Notes: generated from the letters alone by a model not told the origin. A DNA stretch of 64,000 bases from Nitrososphaerota archaeon (GCA_021324115.1 JAJPJS010000013.1:20802-84801), one strand, 5' to 3'. Positions 45,578-55,316 are shown, counted from the first letter of the stretch. Translations and numbers: made by a program.

Positions 45578-46633
45578 ATGAAATCCATAATCGTTACGCC
45601 CGGAAAGAAGGGCAGTGTGAGGCTTGAGGACATCGCAGAGCCTGTGCCTTCGGCAAATGAAGCCCTGCTCAAGCCGGTAAGGGTCGGTTTTGACCGCACC
45701 GACCTGGACATAAACGACGGGATGTATGGCACCCCTCCCCCGGGTTCGGAAAGCCTGGTTGTGGCCCATGAATGTCTGGCGACGATAGCCTCGGTCGATG
45801 GAGGTTCGACCGGCCTCAGCGTTGGGGATTACGTTGTCCCCACCGTCAGGAGACCGGATGGTTGTCTGAACTGCAGAAGCGGAGAGTCTGACATGTGCAC
45901 GGAAGGGAATTACGAGGAGCATGGGATAAAGGAACTGAACGGATTCGCATCCGAGCTTGCGGTTTCTGATGCATCTTTCCTCGTAAAGATCCCCGATGAC
46001 CTGATAGACGTTGCCGTGCTTTTGGAGCCTATGAGCATCGCTGAGAAGGGGGTTACACAGATTTACAGGATTCAGCAGCGAATGGTCTGGCAGCCAAAAC
46101 GCGCCCTGGTTTTGGGAGCCGGCCCGCTAGGTTTGCTGACCACCTTTCTTCTCCGGATCAAGGGTTTTGAGGTGTACACGGTCGCCACACGTAGCAAGGA
46201 CAGCCTGAAGGCAAGGCTGGTAGCCGAATCGGGGGCCACCTACGTTAACGCGGATGAGCAGCATCTGGACAATCTGGGGACGTTCGACGTGGTCATGGAG
46301 GATACGGGGGTGGTGGGAGTTGCACTCGAAGGACTGAAACTCCTCAAACCGAACGGCATAATCTGCATGCTGGGAATCTATGGTTCCAAACAGGCTTCAG
46401 TTGACGTGGGCTCAGTCTTTACTGGTATGGTGCTCGGAAACAAAACCCTGTTCGGTTCCGTCAATGCAAACAAATCATACTTCGAGTCTGGCCTGAAGGA
46501 TTTCTCTGCTTTGCAGGAGCGCTATCCCGGCCTGCTGCCGAAGATGATCACTACAAGGCTGGGTCTCTCCGGATACCAGCAGGCATATCAACCTTCAAAG
46601 GAAGACGTGAAAACCGTAATAGAGTTCAGGTGA
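45578..46633 (+). CDS. Glucose 1-dehydrogenase (zinc MDR family)
   Basis: This medium-chain dehydrogenase oxidises glucose to gluconolactone, entering the Entner-Doudoroff route. Similarity to archaeal GDH runs throughout: ESLVVAHECLATI, GDYVVPTVRRPDGCLNCRSG, KELNGFASELAV, and the nucleotide-binding ALVLGAGPLGLLTTFLLR. The catalytic zinc ligand normally in CGTD is here FDRTD, so Asp replaces Cys. Haloferax mediterranei GDH uses Asp at the same place, which supports a functional enzyme. ATG 45578 lies 3 nt after the start predicted from TAATTTATTA at 45545-45554. GTG 45569 is in frame but upstream of that start. Confidence 0.88.
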   Translation: MKSIIVTPGKKGSVRLEDIAEPVPSANEALLKPVRVGFDRTDLDINDGMYGTPPPGSESLVVAHECLATIASVDGGSTGLSVGDYVVPTVRRPDGCLNCRSGESDMCTEGNYEEHGIKELNGFASELAVSDASFLVKIPDDLIDVAVLLEPMSIAEKGVTQIYRIQQRMVWQPKRALVLGAGPLGLLTTFLLRIKGFEVYTVATRSKDSLKARLVAESGATYVNADEQHLDNLGTFDVVMEDTGVVGVALEGLKLLKPNGIICMLGIYGSKQASVDVGSVFTGMVLGNKTLFGSVNANKSYFESGLKDFSALQERYPGLLPKMITTRLGLSGYQQAYQPSKEDVKTVIEFR

Positions 46634-46896
46634 TGTTGATCCATACCTTCAACACAACAGGATTCGAGATTCGGCCTTCCTCCTGTTCAACCTTTGCTGA
46701 ATCCATCGAGGAATTCATGCTCAATTCCTGAACTTGGTTCGAAACAAACAATAGAACGAAAACTGTAAAAGCAGTTGTCTGTCGCTTTATATTTTACTTA
46801 AGCAGCCGAATGTTTGAACCAAACGAAATGTCCAGCTTTCGTCCCGGATGGGAAATGCTTTAGTGCATGCAAGTGAAATGCATTGACGTATTCAAG

Positions 46897-47685
46897 ATGC
46901 TTCTCCTTACAAATGATGATGGGGTATACAGCCCCGGACTCGTATCCCAGGCCAAGGCGCTGAGAAAAGTTGCAGACATAAACGTCGTGGCACCACGAGG
47001 GGCGCAGAGCAGTTCCGGCATGAGCATCACATTTCATCGGCCTGTAAGCATAAGCGAAATCAAGCAGGGCTGGTACGAGGCCACCGCAGTCACCGGAACA
47101 CCATCTGACTGTGTTTTTGTAAGCGTGCACAAGCTGTTCAAGAGGAAGAAGATAGACATGATTGTGTCTGGGATAAATCTGGGGGAGAATGTCAGCATGC
47201 AGTCCTTTTTCTCCTCCGGGACCGTATCTGCCGCAATGTCGGGTTCCATAATAGGAATAAAATCCATCGCCTTTTCAAAAGAGATACCTCAGGACCATCC
47301 TCATCTCTACGAAAAAGATTTCACGATCGCATCCTGGTGGTCGGCAAAGATCGTGTCCTTCCTTATCAAGAACGGATTTCCCCCGGGGGTCGACCTTCTG
47401 AACGTCAACTATCCGTTGAATGTATCAAAGAATACTGAATTGAAGTTAACATCGATGGCTAGTGAAGTTTTTGAGGATTACGTCGTAGGCAGAAGAGACC
47501 CGAGGGGCAACAGGTATTTCTGGCTGGCCGGGAACAAAAAGGTGGTGCCAGCAAAGAACACTGATGCTCACGTAACGCTTAATGAAGGGAAAATATCCAT
47601 CACACCGATAAGCATACATTCGATCCAGCTGCAGGCCAGTGAATCGGTTCACAAACACCTTTCGCCATTGTTGGGTGGAAGCTAG
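46897..47685 (+). CDS. surE: 5'/3'-nucleotidase SurE
   Basis: SurE is a metal-dependent phosphatase of nucleoside monophosphates. The protein begins MLLLTNDDGVYSPGL with the metal-binding Asp pair, then APRGAQSSSGMSITFHRP, TGTPSDCV, and VSGINLGENVSMQSFFSSGT, all family hallmarks. The frame is open from ATG 46867, but the family usually starts one or two residues before LLLTNDDG, so ATG 46897 (262 residues) is preferred. A TATA-like TATATTTTAC lies near 46788. The gap from 46634 to 46866 holds no gene that I can support. Confidence 0.9.
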   Translation: MLLLTNDDGVYSPGLVSQAKALRKVADINVVAPRGAQSSSGMSITFHRPVSISEIKQGWYEATAVTGTPSDCVFVSVHKLFKRKKIDMIVSGINLGENVSMQSFFSSGTVSAAMSGSIIGIKSIAFSKEIPQDHPHLYEKDFTIASWWSAKIVSFLIKNGFPPGVDLLNVNYPLNVSKNTELKLTSMASEVFEDYVVGRRDPRGNRYFWLAGNKKVVPAKNTDAHVTLNEGKISITPISIHSIQLQASESVHKHLSPLLGGS

Positions 47686-47815
47686 CCGAAGAGTTTTTCT
47701 CGACCCTTGTGGGAAATACTCGGAAGGGTCGGTACGCTTTATAATCGTGCCAGGGGAGGAGATGTGGGAAGGCCATGAGAGACGCAATCTACGGTTCGAT
47801 CGAGGGTGAACCAGA

Positions 47816-48700
47816 TTGACAAGTGACGAATTCGCCAAAATAGCCAGAAATGAATGCGTTGATGAAATCACCGACAGCGTGGTTTACACTCGTCTGGCTT
47901 CTCTTGAAAGGAGCCCCAGGTCGAAGGATGTATTCACCAGGTTCAGCCAGATGGAGCTTTCACATTACAATTTCTGGAAGAGGTATCTGGATGGCGCCGA
48001 TGTGAAGCCTTCACGCTGGAAGATATATCTGGTGGTGTTTGTCAGATTTCTCTTTGGTGCTTCGTTTGCGCTAAAATATCTTGAAGGAAAGGAGGCTGAG
48101 ACGATAAAGAAATACGAGAAGATACACGGCGATGTTCCCCCTGAGGACAGGGAAAGCTTCAACCAGATGCTCGCGGACGAGAGGGAGCATGAAAGGGTCT
48201 TCGCCGAAGAAGTTCAGGGGGGATACGTGAAGTATATTTCATTCGTCGTGCTCGGACTCGCGGACGCTCTCGTTGAGATCGCGGGCATCCATGCGGGTTC
48301 TCTTGGAATATACAAATCCACGGAACTTACGGGGCTGGCAGGAATAGTGGCCGGAGCTGCGGCTTCTCTTGCCATGGCTTCGGCAGCCTATGCGCAGGCC
48401 AAGCAGGGGTTTCAGGGTTCACCAGGCATGGCGGCCGCATATACAGGCAGTTCATACTTCGTCAGTGCAGTTATACTCGCTTCTCCATACTTTATCACCA
48501 AGCAGATGCTTGTTGCGATAAGTGGATCCATAGTTCTGGGGGTGTGCATAATTGCGTTTACAACATGGTACAACTCCATAATGGCGGGAAGCCGCTTCAT
48601 AAAGGACTTTGCAGAGCTGGCCGGCATAATGCTCGGGGCAACTGTGGTGCTGTACATATTCGGCACAATCATCCGCACTTTTCTTGGAATAACCGTCTGA
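47816..48700 (+). CDS. Ferritin-like/VIT1 fusion (erythrin-vacuolar iron transport type)
   Basis: The N-terminal 140 residues form a rubrerythrin/ferritin-like bundle with iron-ligand Glu/His residues (ARNECVDEITDSVVYTRLAS, SQMELSHYNFW, LADEREHERVFAEE). The C-terminal half is a CCC1/VIT1 iron-manganese transporter domain with five membrane helices (SFVVLGLADALVEIAGIHAG, AAASLAMASAAYAQ, GIMLGATVVLYIFG). Such MbfA-like fusions export iron under iron or peroxide stress. The start is TTG 47816. CTTTATAATC at 47737-47746 predicts a start near 47768, upstream of a 14-codon frame that overlaps the TTG as TTGA. Confidence 0.85.
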   Translation: MTSDEFAKIARNECVDEITDSVVYTRLASLERSPRSKDVFTRFSQMELSHYNFWKRYLDGADVKPSRWKIYLVVFVRFLFGASFALKYLEGKEAETIKKYEKIHGDVPPEDRESFNQMLADEREHERVFAEEVQGGYVKYISFVVLGLADALVEIAGIHAGSLGIYKSTELTGLAGIVAGAAASLAMASAAYAQAKQGFQGSPGMAAAYTGSSYFVSAVILASPYFITKQMLVAISGSIVLGVCIIAFTTWYNSIMAGSRFIKDFAELAGIMLGATVVLYIFGTIIRTFLGITV

Positions 48701-48744
48701 ATAAACACTCCATGAATCCTGAAATCTTATAACTGACATTTCTG

Positions 48745-49578
48745 GTGTGCGGTTGGTCAGGCGTGTCATCCCGGGGTTTCTCCAGAGGCGTCTTCACCGG
48801 AAGCAGGGCTGCCCCCGAAAAGAAGAACAAAAGGAGAAAGCAATCGAGCAACAAGAAGAGGGAAAGGATAAGGGAGGAAAACTCGGCAACCTTCGAGGAA
48901 ACAAAAAATCTAATTCTGAATTCGATGGCCAGAATGGGGCAGCAGGTCTTCGTAGAGGGCTCGGATTATGGTATGGAAAACTGGATTCGCAATTTTAACA
49001 AGCTGCTGGACGAATTTCAGCAAACCCTGTCGACGAGAGGCTCCCTGCCTCAGCAATTCATTGATGCAAGGGCAGAGGCATCCAGGTTGCTCGAAGCCAA
49101 AAAGGATGTTTTGCAGCTCGATGATGAGATAAAGAAGCTGAACGAAGAAGCATCAGATATAAGGAGGTCCCTCAGCCTCAACCTTTCGGACATCAAATCA
49201 AAAAAGGATGAACTTCTGAAGCAGAGGACAGCGATACAGGAGGAGCTTTCAAGGACCCGGTCGATGCTATCAGAATCCAAGAAGAAATCCGAGTCCACAT
49301 CCTTCTTCGGAAGGCTTTTCGGCAAGAAGGACGATGGAACGATTCCGGCGCTGGAATCGAAAATTGCAACGAGCGAATCGGCTTTGAATGAGCTGGAGAG
49401 TCAAATAACACAGCTTGAAATGAATGAAAGAAGGGCCACCACAGACCCGCCCCGGCTTGCCGAAATCTCAAAGAAGATTATCGAGATCCAATCGGTAAAG
49501 CAATCGCTACTTCAGTACAAGGAAGAAAGGGAAAAGGCGACCAGAATAATGATGGAAGCGATTTCGGGTCTCAGTTGA
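48745..49578 (+). CDS. Unrecognised coiled-coil protein
   Basis: I do not recognise the family. The protein begins with a basic, low-complexity N terminus (APEKKNKRRKQSSNKKRERI), then a helical domain (FEETKNLILNSMARMGQQVF), and from about residue 115 a long heptad-like coiled coil (LQLDDEIKKLNEEASDIRRS; KKDELLKQRTAIQEELSRTR). This is broken by SFFGRLFGKKDDG near 187, then more coiled coil. It has no membrane segment. CTTATAAC near 48724 predicts a start around 48754, so GTG 48763 is an alternative to GTG 48745. It is convergent with metK. Confidence 0.65.
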   Translation: MCGWSGVSSRGFSRGVFTGSRAAPEKKNKRRKQSSNKKRERIREENSATFEETKNLILNSMARMGQQVFVEGSDYGMENWIRNFNKLLDEFQQTLSTRGSLPQQFIDARAEASRLLEAKKDVLQLDDEIKKLNEEASDIRRSLSLNLSDIKSKKDELLKQRTAIQEELSRTRSMLSESKKKSESTSFFGRLFGKKDDGTIPALESKIATSESALNELESQITQLEMNERRATTDPPRLAEISKKIIEIQSVKQSLLQYKEEREKATRIMMEAISGLS

Positions 49579-49586
49579 GGCATTCA

Positions 49587-50747
49587 TCAGGAAAGAATCT
49601 TCTTCAAAGACGAAATTTTGTCGGTGCGTTCCCAGCTGAAATCCGGGTCATTCCTGCCGAAGTGTCCATAGCAGGCTGTCTTCCTGTAAATGGGCCTCCT
49701 CAGGTCCAGATTCTTTATGATCAGACCCGGCCTCATATCGAACACTGATCTGGCAGCCCTTTCGATCTTTTCGTCAGAATACTTGCCTGTTCCAAACGTA
49801 TCTACCATGAATGAGACAGGCTCAGGAACTCCGATCGCATAAGCTATCTGCACCTGACACCTCTCTGCAAGACCCGCTGCAACTATGTTCTTTGCGATGT
49901 ACCTGGCCATGTAATTGCCGGACCTGTCCACCTTCGTTGGATCCTTCCCAGAGAAGCAGCCTCCTCCGTGGGATCCCACTCCACCATAGGTGTCAACTAT
50001 GATCTTTCTGCCAGTCAAACCCGTATCAGCCAGAGTTCCACCGATGACAAAACGCCCCGTCCTGTTCACCAGAAACTTCGTGTCTTTATCGATGAGTTTC
50101 TTCGGTATGACCTTCTTGACCACGTTCTCAACTACATCGTCACCGACCTTCTCAGCATCTATGTCCTCTCTGTGCTGTGCCGCGACAACAACCGTGTTGA
50201 CTCTTAGTGGTTTGTGATCCTCATATTCGACCGTAACCTGAGATTTTCCGTCCGGTCTCAGGTATGGCAGCACCCCATTCTTCCTTGCGTCCGCAAGCCC
50301 CCTTACGATTCCATGGGCCAGGGTGATCGGCAACGGCATGAGCTGGGGAGTTTCTGTGGTTGCATACCCAAACATCATCCCCTGATCACCAGCACCCATC
50401 TTCTCTGGGGCTTTGTTCACCCCCCTGGCAATATCCGGGGATTGCTCCTCGATCGAGACCAGGACGCCACAGGTTTCCCAGTCCAGTCCCACCTTCGAAT
50501 TGTCAAACCCGATATCTTTCAGTACGCTTCTCACGATCTCCTTTATGTTCACATATGCAGAGGTTGTGATCTGTCCTGTCACGATGACCGTGCCCTGCAT
50601 GATAACTGTTTCACAATCCACTCTGGCATCGCTGTCCTTGCGGATAACTTCGTCCAGCACCGCGTCCGATATCTGGTCTGCAACCTTGTCGGGATGTCCT
50701 TCCGCAACACTCTCTGACGTAAAGAGATATCTGTGTCCCATACGCAT
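49587..50747 (-). CDS. metK: S-adenosylmethionine synthetase, bacterial-type MetK
   Basis: MetK makes SAM from ATP and methionine. The 386-residue protein is the bacterial/eukaryotic type: [69 protein letters not shown] and [20 protein letters not shown]. Most archaea instead carry the divergent archaeal MAT (COG1812). No archaeal form is seen here. The start ATG 50747 is in [13 protein letters not shown]. Codon use looks like its neighbours, so any transfer is old. Confidence 0.95.
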   Translation of the reverse strand: MRMGHRYLFTSESVAEGHPDKVADQISDAVLDEVIRKDSDARVDCETVIMQGTVIVTGQITTSAYVNIKEIVRSVLKDIGFDNSKVGLDWETCGVLVSIEEQSPDIARGVNKAPEKMGAGDQGMMFGYATTETPQLMPLPITLAHGIVRGLADARKNGVLPYLRPDGKSQVTVEYEDHKPLRVNTVVVAAQHREDIDAEKVGDDVVENVVKKVIPKKLIDKDTKFLVNRTGRFVIGGTLADTGLTGRKIIVDTYGGVGSHGGGCFSGKDPTKVDRSGNYMARYIAKNIVAAGLAERCQVQIAYAIGVPEPVSFMVDTFGTGKYSDEKIERAARSVFDMRPGLIIKNLDLRRPIYRKTACYGHFGRNDPDFSWERTDKISSLKKILS

Positions 50748-50952
50748 TACTTCCCCATCTCAGGGGTAAATAAGCCATGCTTTGACCGTTGTTGACCGAA
50801 TCGAGCGTCAAGGCTGAGCAAGAATAAATTTTTCAATTTAAGCATAAGAACAAAATGCTCGAAGTGATCAGGATCAGAGAACCCATTGAATGGCGTATAC
50901 ATGAATCACCCAGTATAGTCTAAATAGCTGACTCTCAGCATATCAATCGTCC

Positions 50953-51153
50953 ATGCGCACTTCTGCGGTCCTGGGAGGGGTACTGGTGATAATCGGTCTC
51001 CTGATCCTCTTCATACTTCGAGACCTTGTAGTCAGGATAATTCTGCTGGCGCTTGGTCTCATTGGCATCCTTGTGGGGCTCGTGTTGATAGCACTGGGGC
51101 TAGGTTTGATTTTCGGAAGGTGGTGGCGCAGGACTACGATAATAAGATTCTGA
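50953..51153 (+). CDS. Small two-helix membrane protein
   Basis: A 66-residue hydrophobic protein with two membrane segments (AVLGGVLVIIGLLILFI and IILLALGLIGILVGLVLIAL) and a basic C-terminal tail (GRWWRRTTIIRF). The family is unrecognised. GTCTAAATAG at 50918-50927 predicts a start near 50949, right before the ATG (leaderless), which supports expression. The preceding 200 bp up to metK show no other gene. Confidence 0.55.
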   Translation: MRTSAVLGGVLVIIGLLILFILRDLVVRIILLALGLIGILVGLVLIALGLGLIFGRWWRRTTIIRF

Positions 51154-51170
51154 CATTCCATACATTGACA

Positions 51171-52472
51171 TTAACTGTTTCCAGAATTTGTGCGCCGACC
51201 CTTCAGTATGCTGTAGGCAAAGCTCGCGGCCACCACCAGTAGAACCACACCAAGTATGTAACCGACAAACGGAAGCAGCATGAGAGGAAGAGCGAGAGAG
51301 AACCAGGGAAACAATCTGGTGACTCCTGAAACTTTGAGCAGTCTTATGCTGGCGGCGGCACCGAAGACATAGATCGTAAGAACAATCCCGTTCGAAGCAA
51401 GGAGAATGGTCTGGAGGTTCACATCGAACGAATAGAAAACAAGCATCGAGACAACTGAACCGACGGTGATGGCTATGATTGCAGTTACCGGCACGCCGGT
51501 TCGATGATTTATCCTAGACATCGAAAGTGGAAATCCTCCATCTCTTGCGGCGGCGTAAATCACCCTCGAGATACCGGTGGTGTATGCGTTCACAGTTCCG
51601 AAAATGATAATCAATGCAATGACCATCGTGGCAACTTCCCCATATCTTCCTAGGAGAAGTGACATAAGTGAAGCAAAGGGAGCATCACTTCCACCAGAAG
51701 TGTAGACTCCCGTGCCGATGACAGAGAAAGAAACAAGCATGTAAAGAGCACCAGATATTATCACACTCAGCACGACACTCCTCTGAAAGTCCCTTTTTGG
51801 ATCTTTGAACTCTTCGGCAACGTTGGGAACATTTTCATATCCGAAGTATGACCATACAATCAGGGCAGCTGCTACACCAAGCGGTCCGATACCGACCGAC
51901 GTGCCCCCAAAGTTATCCAACCTTACATAGGGAATCGATAGAATTACTGCAGAAACGAGAAGACCAACCATCAGTGCTGTCACAACCAACTGGATTCTTC
52001 CGCTGAATAATACTCCTCTGTAATTGATCCCGAGGCTTGCCAAGACCATGGCTGCCGCTACAATGAAAACCAGCGCCTTATTCATTGAAAATGTATAAGC
52101 TACATAGTATCCTGCTATGAGAGTGGCAGCAGGAGTCCCCACAATGTAACCGAAGGCAAATAGCCAACCCACGGCGTTAGCATACATTTGCCCCAGCCCC
52201 TCCTTTGTAAATGAGTATATCCCTCCGCTCAAAGGGCTCCGGGTAGCCAACGAGGCGAAGGTGAATGCTAATGGATAGCTCGCCAATGAAAGGACCAACC
52301 AGACGAACAACGACGCCGGTCCCGCGATCACCGCAGCAAGACCTGGTATTACAAGTACGCCGGGCCCGATAATGGAGCTCAGGTACATTGCGATTGCATG
52401 CCTCAGTGCGACGTCCCTTTTGAGGCCCGAAGTGCGCTTACCTTCATCATCTTCAGGCATAGAATCACTCAA
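51171..52472 (-). CDS. APC-family amino-acid permease
   Basis: The 433-residue protein has about 12 membrane helices and the APC N-terminal pattern AMYLSSIIGPGVLVIPGLAA (unwound helix 1) and SRSPLSGGIYSF-like TRSPLSGGIYSFTKEGLGQM. Later it has IVWSYFGYENVPNVAEEFKD and AARDGGFPLSMSRINHRTGV, which match amino-acid/polyamine/organocation carriers. The substrate is unknown; histidine or glutamate-linked compounds would suit the catabolic genes in the window, but that is speculation. Confidence 0.85.
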   Translation of the reverse strand: MSDSMPEDDEGKRTSGLKRDVALRHAIAMYLSSIIGPGVLVIPGLAAVIAGPASLFVWLVLSLASYPLAFTFASLATRSPLSGGIYSFTKEGLGQMYANAVGWLFAFGYIVGTPAATLIAGYYVAYTFSMNKALVFIVAAAMVLASLGINYRGVLFSGRIQLVVTALMVGLLVSAVILSIPYVRLDNFGGTSVGIGPLGVAAALIVWSYFGYENVPNVAEEFKDPKRDFQRSVVLSVIISGALYMLVSFSVIGTGVYTSGGSDAPFASLMSLLLGRYGEVATMVIALIIIFGTVNAYTTGISRVIYAAARDGGFPLSMSRINHRTGVPVTAIIAITVGSVVSMLVFYSFDVNLQTILLASNGIVLTIYVFGAAASIRLLKVSGVTRLFPWFSLALPLMLLPFVGYILGVVLLVVAASFAYSILKGRRTNSGNS

Positions 52473-53160
52473 AGATGATTAATCCAGCATAAGGGACTAT
52501 CAGGGCAAACGCAAGATTGATGGCTACCTCTTATGGGCTTGTCTCTCCGCAATTATGTTCGATGCACTTTCGACAGTATATAGACATTTTTGCTTCATGG
52601 GACATCCGTTCCGTCGAGTAATTTCTTCACATCTCAGGCCCAACCTCTATGGTCAGCGTAGACGGGTCTGCCAAGATTTCTGATTGCGCTGACTTGTGAA
52701 AACACCCCATATGTTCTGCAAATTAATCCGGATCGAAGATGGTCACGAGATTGAGCAAATGTCAAGCGGCCCCCCTTAACAAAGCAGGGAATACTGCCCT
52801 TGGATCACACCGGATACAAACGATCAAGGTGTTAAGAATGCCGGAATATCTAGATGGCAGAGATAGTCTCCTCGGCGCTCGATGGGTTGTCGTGAGTTAC
52901 TCCGATGGTAAGAGATTCCCGATCTATAGCCAATAATCGGCTCTAAAGGTCATACCGCACACTAGGTTCATTCCGTTCTGAGGTCAGGAAAGAAACCAAG
53001 GCAGACTGTCGAAGGTTTAAAGACACTTAGCCTCTTCCCATTCTATTCCAAAACTTGAACTAGACCTATTGATTGTTCGATGAAATAGTTTGTGGATATA
53101 ATACCCTCACAACTTAATGAATACATAAATCACCGACAATCCTAACCCGCCCCGACCTCT
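52473..53160. other. Intergenic stretch without a supported gene
   Basis: This 690-bp gap between divergent genes contains only short frames. The longest (52739-52936, 65 codons) has no recognisable similarity or convincing promoter. A TATA-like ATACATAAATC near 53122 probably serves the gamma-glutamyltransferase gene. I found no tRNA-like T-loop, repeat array or IS remnant here. Confidence 0.5.
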
Positions 53161-54738
53161 TTGGATTTCATTCCAAGCAGAGCCCCAACGGTGGGCATGA
53201 AGGCGGTCATTGCGACCTCACACCAGCTCGCTTCGTTCTCCGGTGCCAATATTCTCAAGAGTGGAGGTAACTTTGTGGACGCGGCCATAACTGCGAGCGC
53301 TGTCCTCTGTGTTGTGCAGAACAATCTGTGTGGACTAGGAGGAGACATGTTTGCGCTTGTCAAAATGGCTGGTAAGAAAATCGAGGGCGTGAATGGAAGC
53401 GGCAGGGCTTCTTCTGAAATTGGAATAGACTGGTACAGAAGCAAGGGTTATTCAGAAATTCCACAGCGGGGACCACACTCCGCAATAACGGTGCCCGGTC
53501 TTGTTCATGCCTGGGGAGAGCTTCATCGACGCTATGGGTCGATGGAATTCAAGAAGCTTCTGGAACCCGCGATTCGGTATGCCGAGGCCGGCGTGCCACT
53601 GACTCCAAACTACGTTGAATCGATAAAAAGGTCGAGGAATTCTCTGGAGCGATTTTCTGGCTGGGCAAGGATATTCCTTCCTGGTGGGAACCCGCCTCCT
53701 GCCGGTTCCATCTTTGTGCAGAAGGAGCTGGCTACCTCTCTCAAAACGATAGCAGACGAAGGTCCCGATACCATGTATACAGGAACCCTGGCGCAGAGGA
53801 TGGTCAGGGGAATAAGAAAGGAGGGGGGCGTCCTCAGTGAAACAGACTTTGCAAAACACAGGACGGACTGGGTTCAACCGTTGAGCACAAAATACCGGGG
53901 AATAGATGTGTACGAGACCGCTCCGAACAGTCAGGGCGCAACCGTGTTGCTTTGGCTTAATCTGCTGGAGGAGCTGAACCTTTCGGATATGAGTCCGGAG
54001 GAGATGCTGATGAAATTCGCAGACACATACAAGATAGTCAACGAAGAAAGAAGAAACAGAATCACGGACTTGGACTTTCACCCGCTTCCCCCGAATTTTG
54101 CTTCAAAATCGTATGCGGCAAGACTGGCAAAGGAAATCAAGAGCACCCCGGGCGCGCCAGCTTCGGCAGACCCAGGTGATACCACATATTTCTCGGTCGC
54201 AGATTCCGAAGGCAACTGCATATCGATGATTCAGAGCAACTACATGGGCTTCGGCTCGGGTGTGGTACCCGAAGGAACAGGCATCGTGCTTCAAAACAGG
54301 GGGTGCTACTTCTCCCTTGATCCGAACCACCATAACAGACTCGAACCTTCAAAACGCACATTTCATACATTATGCGCCTGCATCGGCCTAGTGGAGGAGC
54401 GGCCCCTGTTCTCCATAGGTGAGATGGGTGGCGACATACAGCCTCAGGTGCATGTACAGCTCATCACGAATCTTGTCGACAGGGACATGAACATACAGGC
54501 TGCGATAGACTCGCCGCGCTGGTGCATACCAGGCACGATATACGAATCCCCCAAATCTATTCAGTGTGAAGAAGGGCTCTTTCAGAATATCGGGAAGAGC
54601 AGAATATCAGACCTAGAAGTTCAAAAACTGCAGTACTGGTCCTCCGCCACGGGTCACGCCCAGGGTGTGCTCTATCTGAAGGAAGGAATTTCGGCAGGTG
54701 CGGACCCCCGTGGCGATGGTGCGGCCGTGGGCTTCTGA
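53161..54738 (+). CDS. Gamma-glutamyltransferase family protein (no signal peptide)
   Basis: The 525-residue Ntn-hydrolase has ILKSGGNFVDAAITASAVLC, NNLCGLGGDMFALV, GPHSAITVPGLVHAWGELH, the autocleavage/nucleophile Thr in DPGDTTYFSVADSEG (about residue 340) and GEMGGDIQPQVHVQLI. Bacterial GGTs are secreted; here no signal peptide is visible, as in several archaeal homologues, so it may be cytoplasmic and act on gamma-glutamyl compounds or related amides. The TTG start at 53161 lies about 9 nt after the predicted start. Met13 (53197) is an alternative. Confidence 0.85.
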   Translation: MDFIPSRAPTVGMKAVIATSHQLASFSGANILKSGGNFVDAAITASAVLCVVQNNLCGLGGDMFALVKMAGKKIEGVNGSGRASSEIGIDWYRSKGYSEIPQRGPHSAITVPGLVHAWGELHRRYGSMEFKKLLEPAIRYAEAGVPLTPNYVESIKRSRNSLERFSGWARIFLPGGNPPPAGSIFVQKELATSLKTIADEGPDTMYTGTLAQRMVRGIRKEGGVLSETDFAKHRTDWVQPLSTKYRGIDVYETAPNSQGATVLLWLNLLEELNLSDMSPEEMLMKFADTYKIVNEERRNRITDLDFHPLPPNFASKSYAARLAKEIKSTPGAPASADPGDTTYFSVADSEGNCISMIQSNYMGFGSGVVPEGTGIVLQNRGCYFSLDPNHHNRLEPSKRTFHTLCACIGLVEERPLFSIGEMGGDIQPQVHVQLITNLVDRDMNIQAAIDSPRWCIPGTIYESPKSIQCEEGLFQNIGKSRISDLEVQKLQYWSSATGHAQGVLYLKEGISAGADPRGDGAAVGF

Positions 54739-54815
54739 AAGGAGCGACTGCAAAACAGACATTCATAACGGATGTCTATTCGTTTATAAATCTACGAGTC
54801 CCTGTCGAGCTTGGT

Positions 54816-55316
54816 TTGGGGTCAGCACAGGAACGAGCAACCAAGTATGCCTGCCCAGTTTGCAACAGTCAGCTGGAAAGGGATGGCTACATTCAGGCGA
54901 ACGAGGCCTTGAAGAAAAGATTCCATGAGGAGTTTTTGAAGGATGAAGAGGAGTTCGAAAGAAAACTGAAGAAAGCTGTGGAAATGTACCACAGGCAGGT
55001 CGAAGAACTGAGGGTGGCACATGCCAGATCACAGCTCGACCTCAAGAAGCAGATGATGAGTGCTCATCAGAAGGAGATAGTCGAACTCACGAAGTATCAT
55101 GATGCTATTCTTGAAGACAGTCACAGGCAGTTCCATGCAGCCGTCAGGCAGAATGTGAACACGGCCGGTTCGCCTGTAGACTCGCCCAATCCTTCAGCCG
55201 TGGTCATGCAGCCTGGCATGGCAAACCGTCTGACCGCAACAATCAGCTCCAACCTGAGGGGAATAAAGGCCCGCTTTCAGGGGCTGACTCAGAGACAATC
55301 AAAGACGGAAGTTTGA
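54816..55316 (+). CDS. Unrecognised zinc-finger/coiled-coil small protein
   Basis: The 166-residue protein has one Cys pair (YACPVCNSQLERDGY) near residue 12, followed by a highly charged helix of about 80 residues (FHEEFLKDEEEFERKLKKAV, then MSAHQKEIVELTKYHDAILE) and a less ordered C terminus. It has only two zinc ligands in sequence, so the site may complete in a dimer. TTTATAAA at 54783-54790 predicts a start about 4 nt before TTG 54816. The function is unknown. Confidence 0.6.
   Translation: MGSAQERATKYACPVCNSQLERDGYIQANEALKKRFHEEFLKDEEEFERKLKKAVEMYHRQVEELRVAHARSQLDLKKQMMSAHQKEIVELTKYHDAILEDSHRQFHAAVRQNVNTAGSPVDSPNPSAVVMQPGMANRLTATISSNLRGIKARFQGLTQRQSKTEV

Noticed and set aside
52739..52936. 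65-codon frame in the 52.5-53.2 kb gap
   Set aside because: No homology, no clear promoter, and composition like non-coding sequence.
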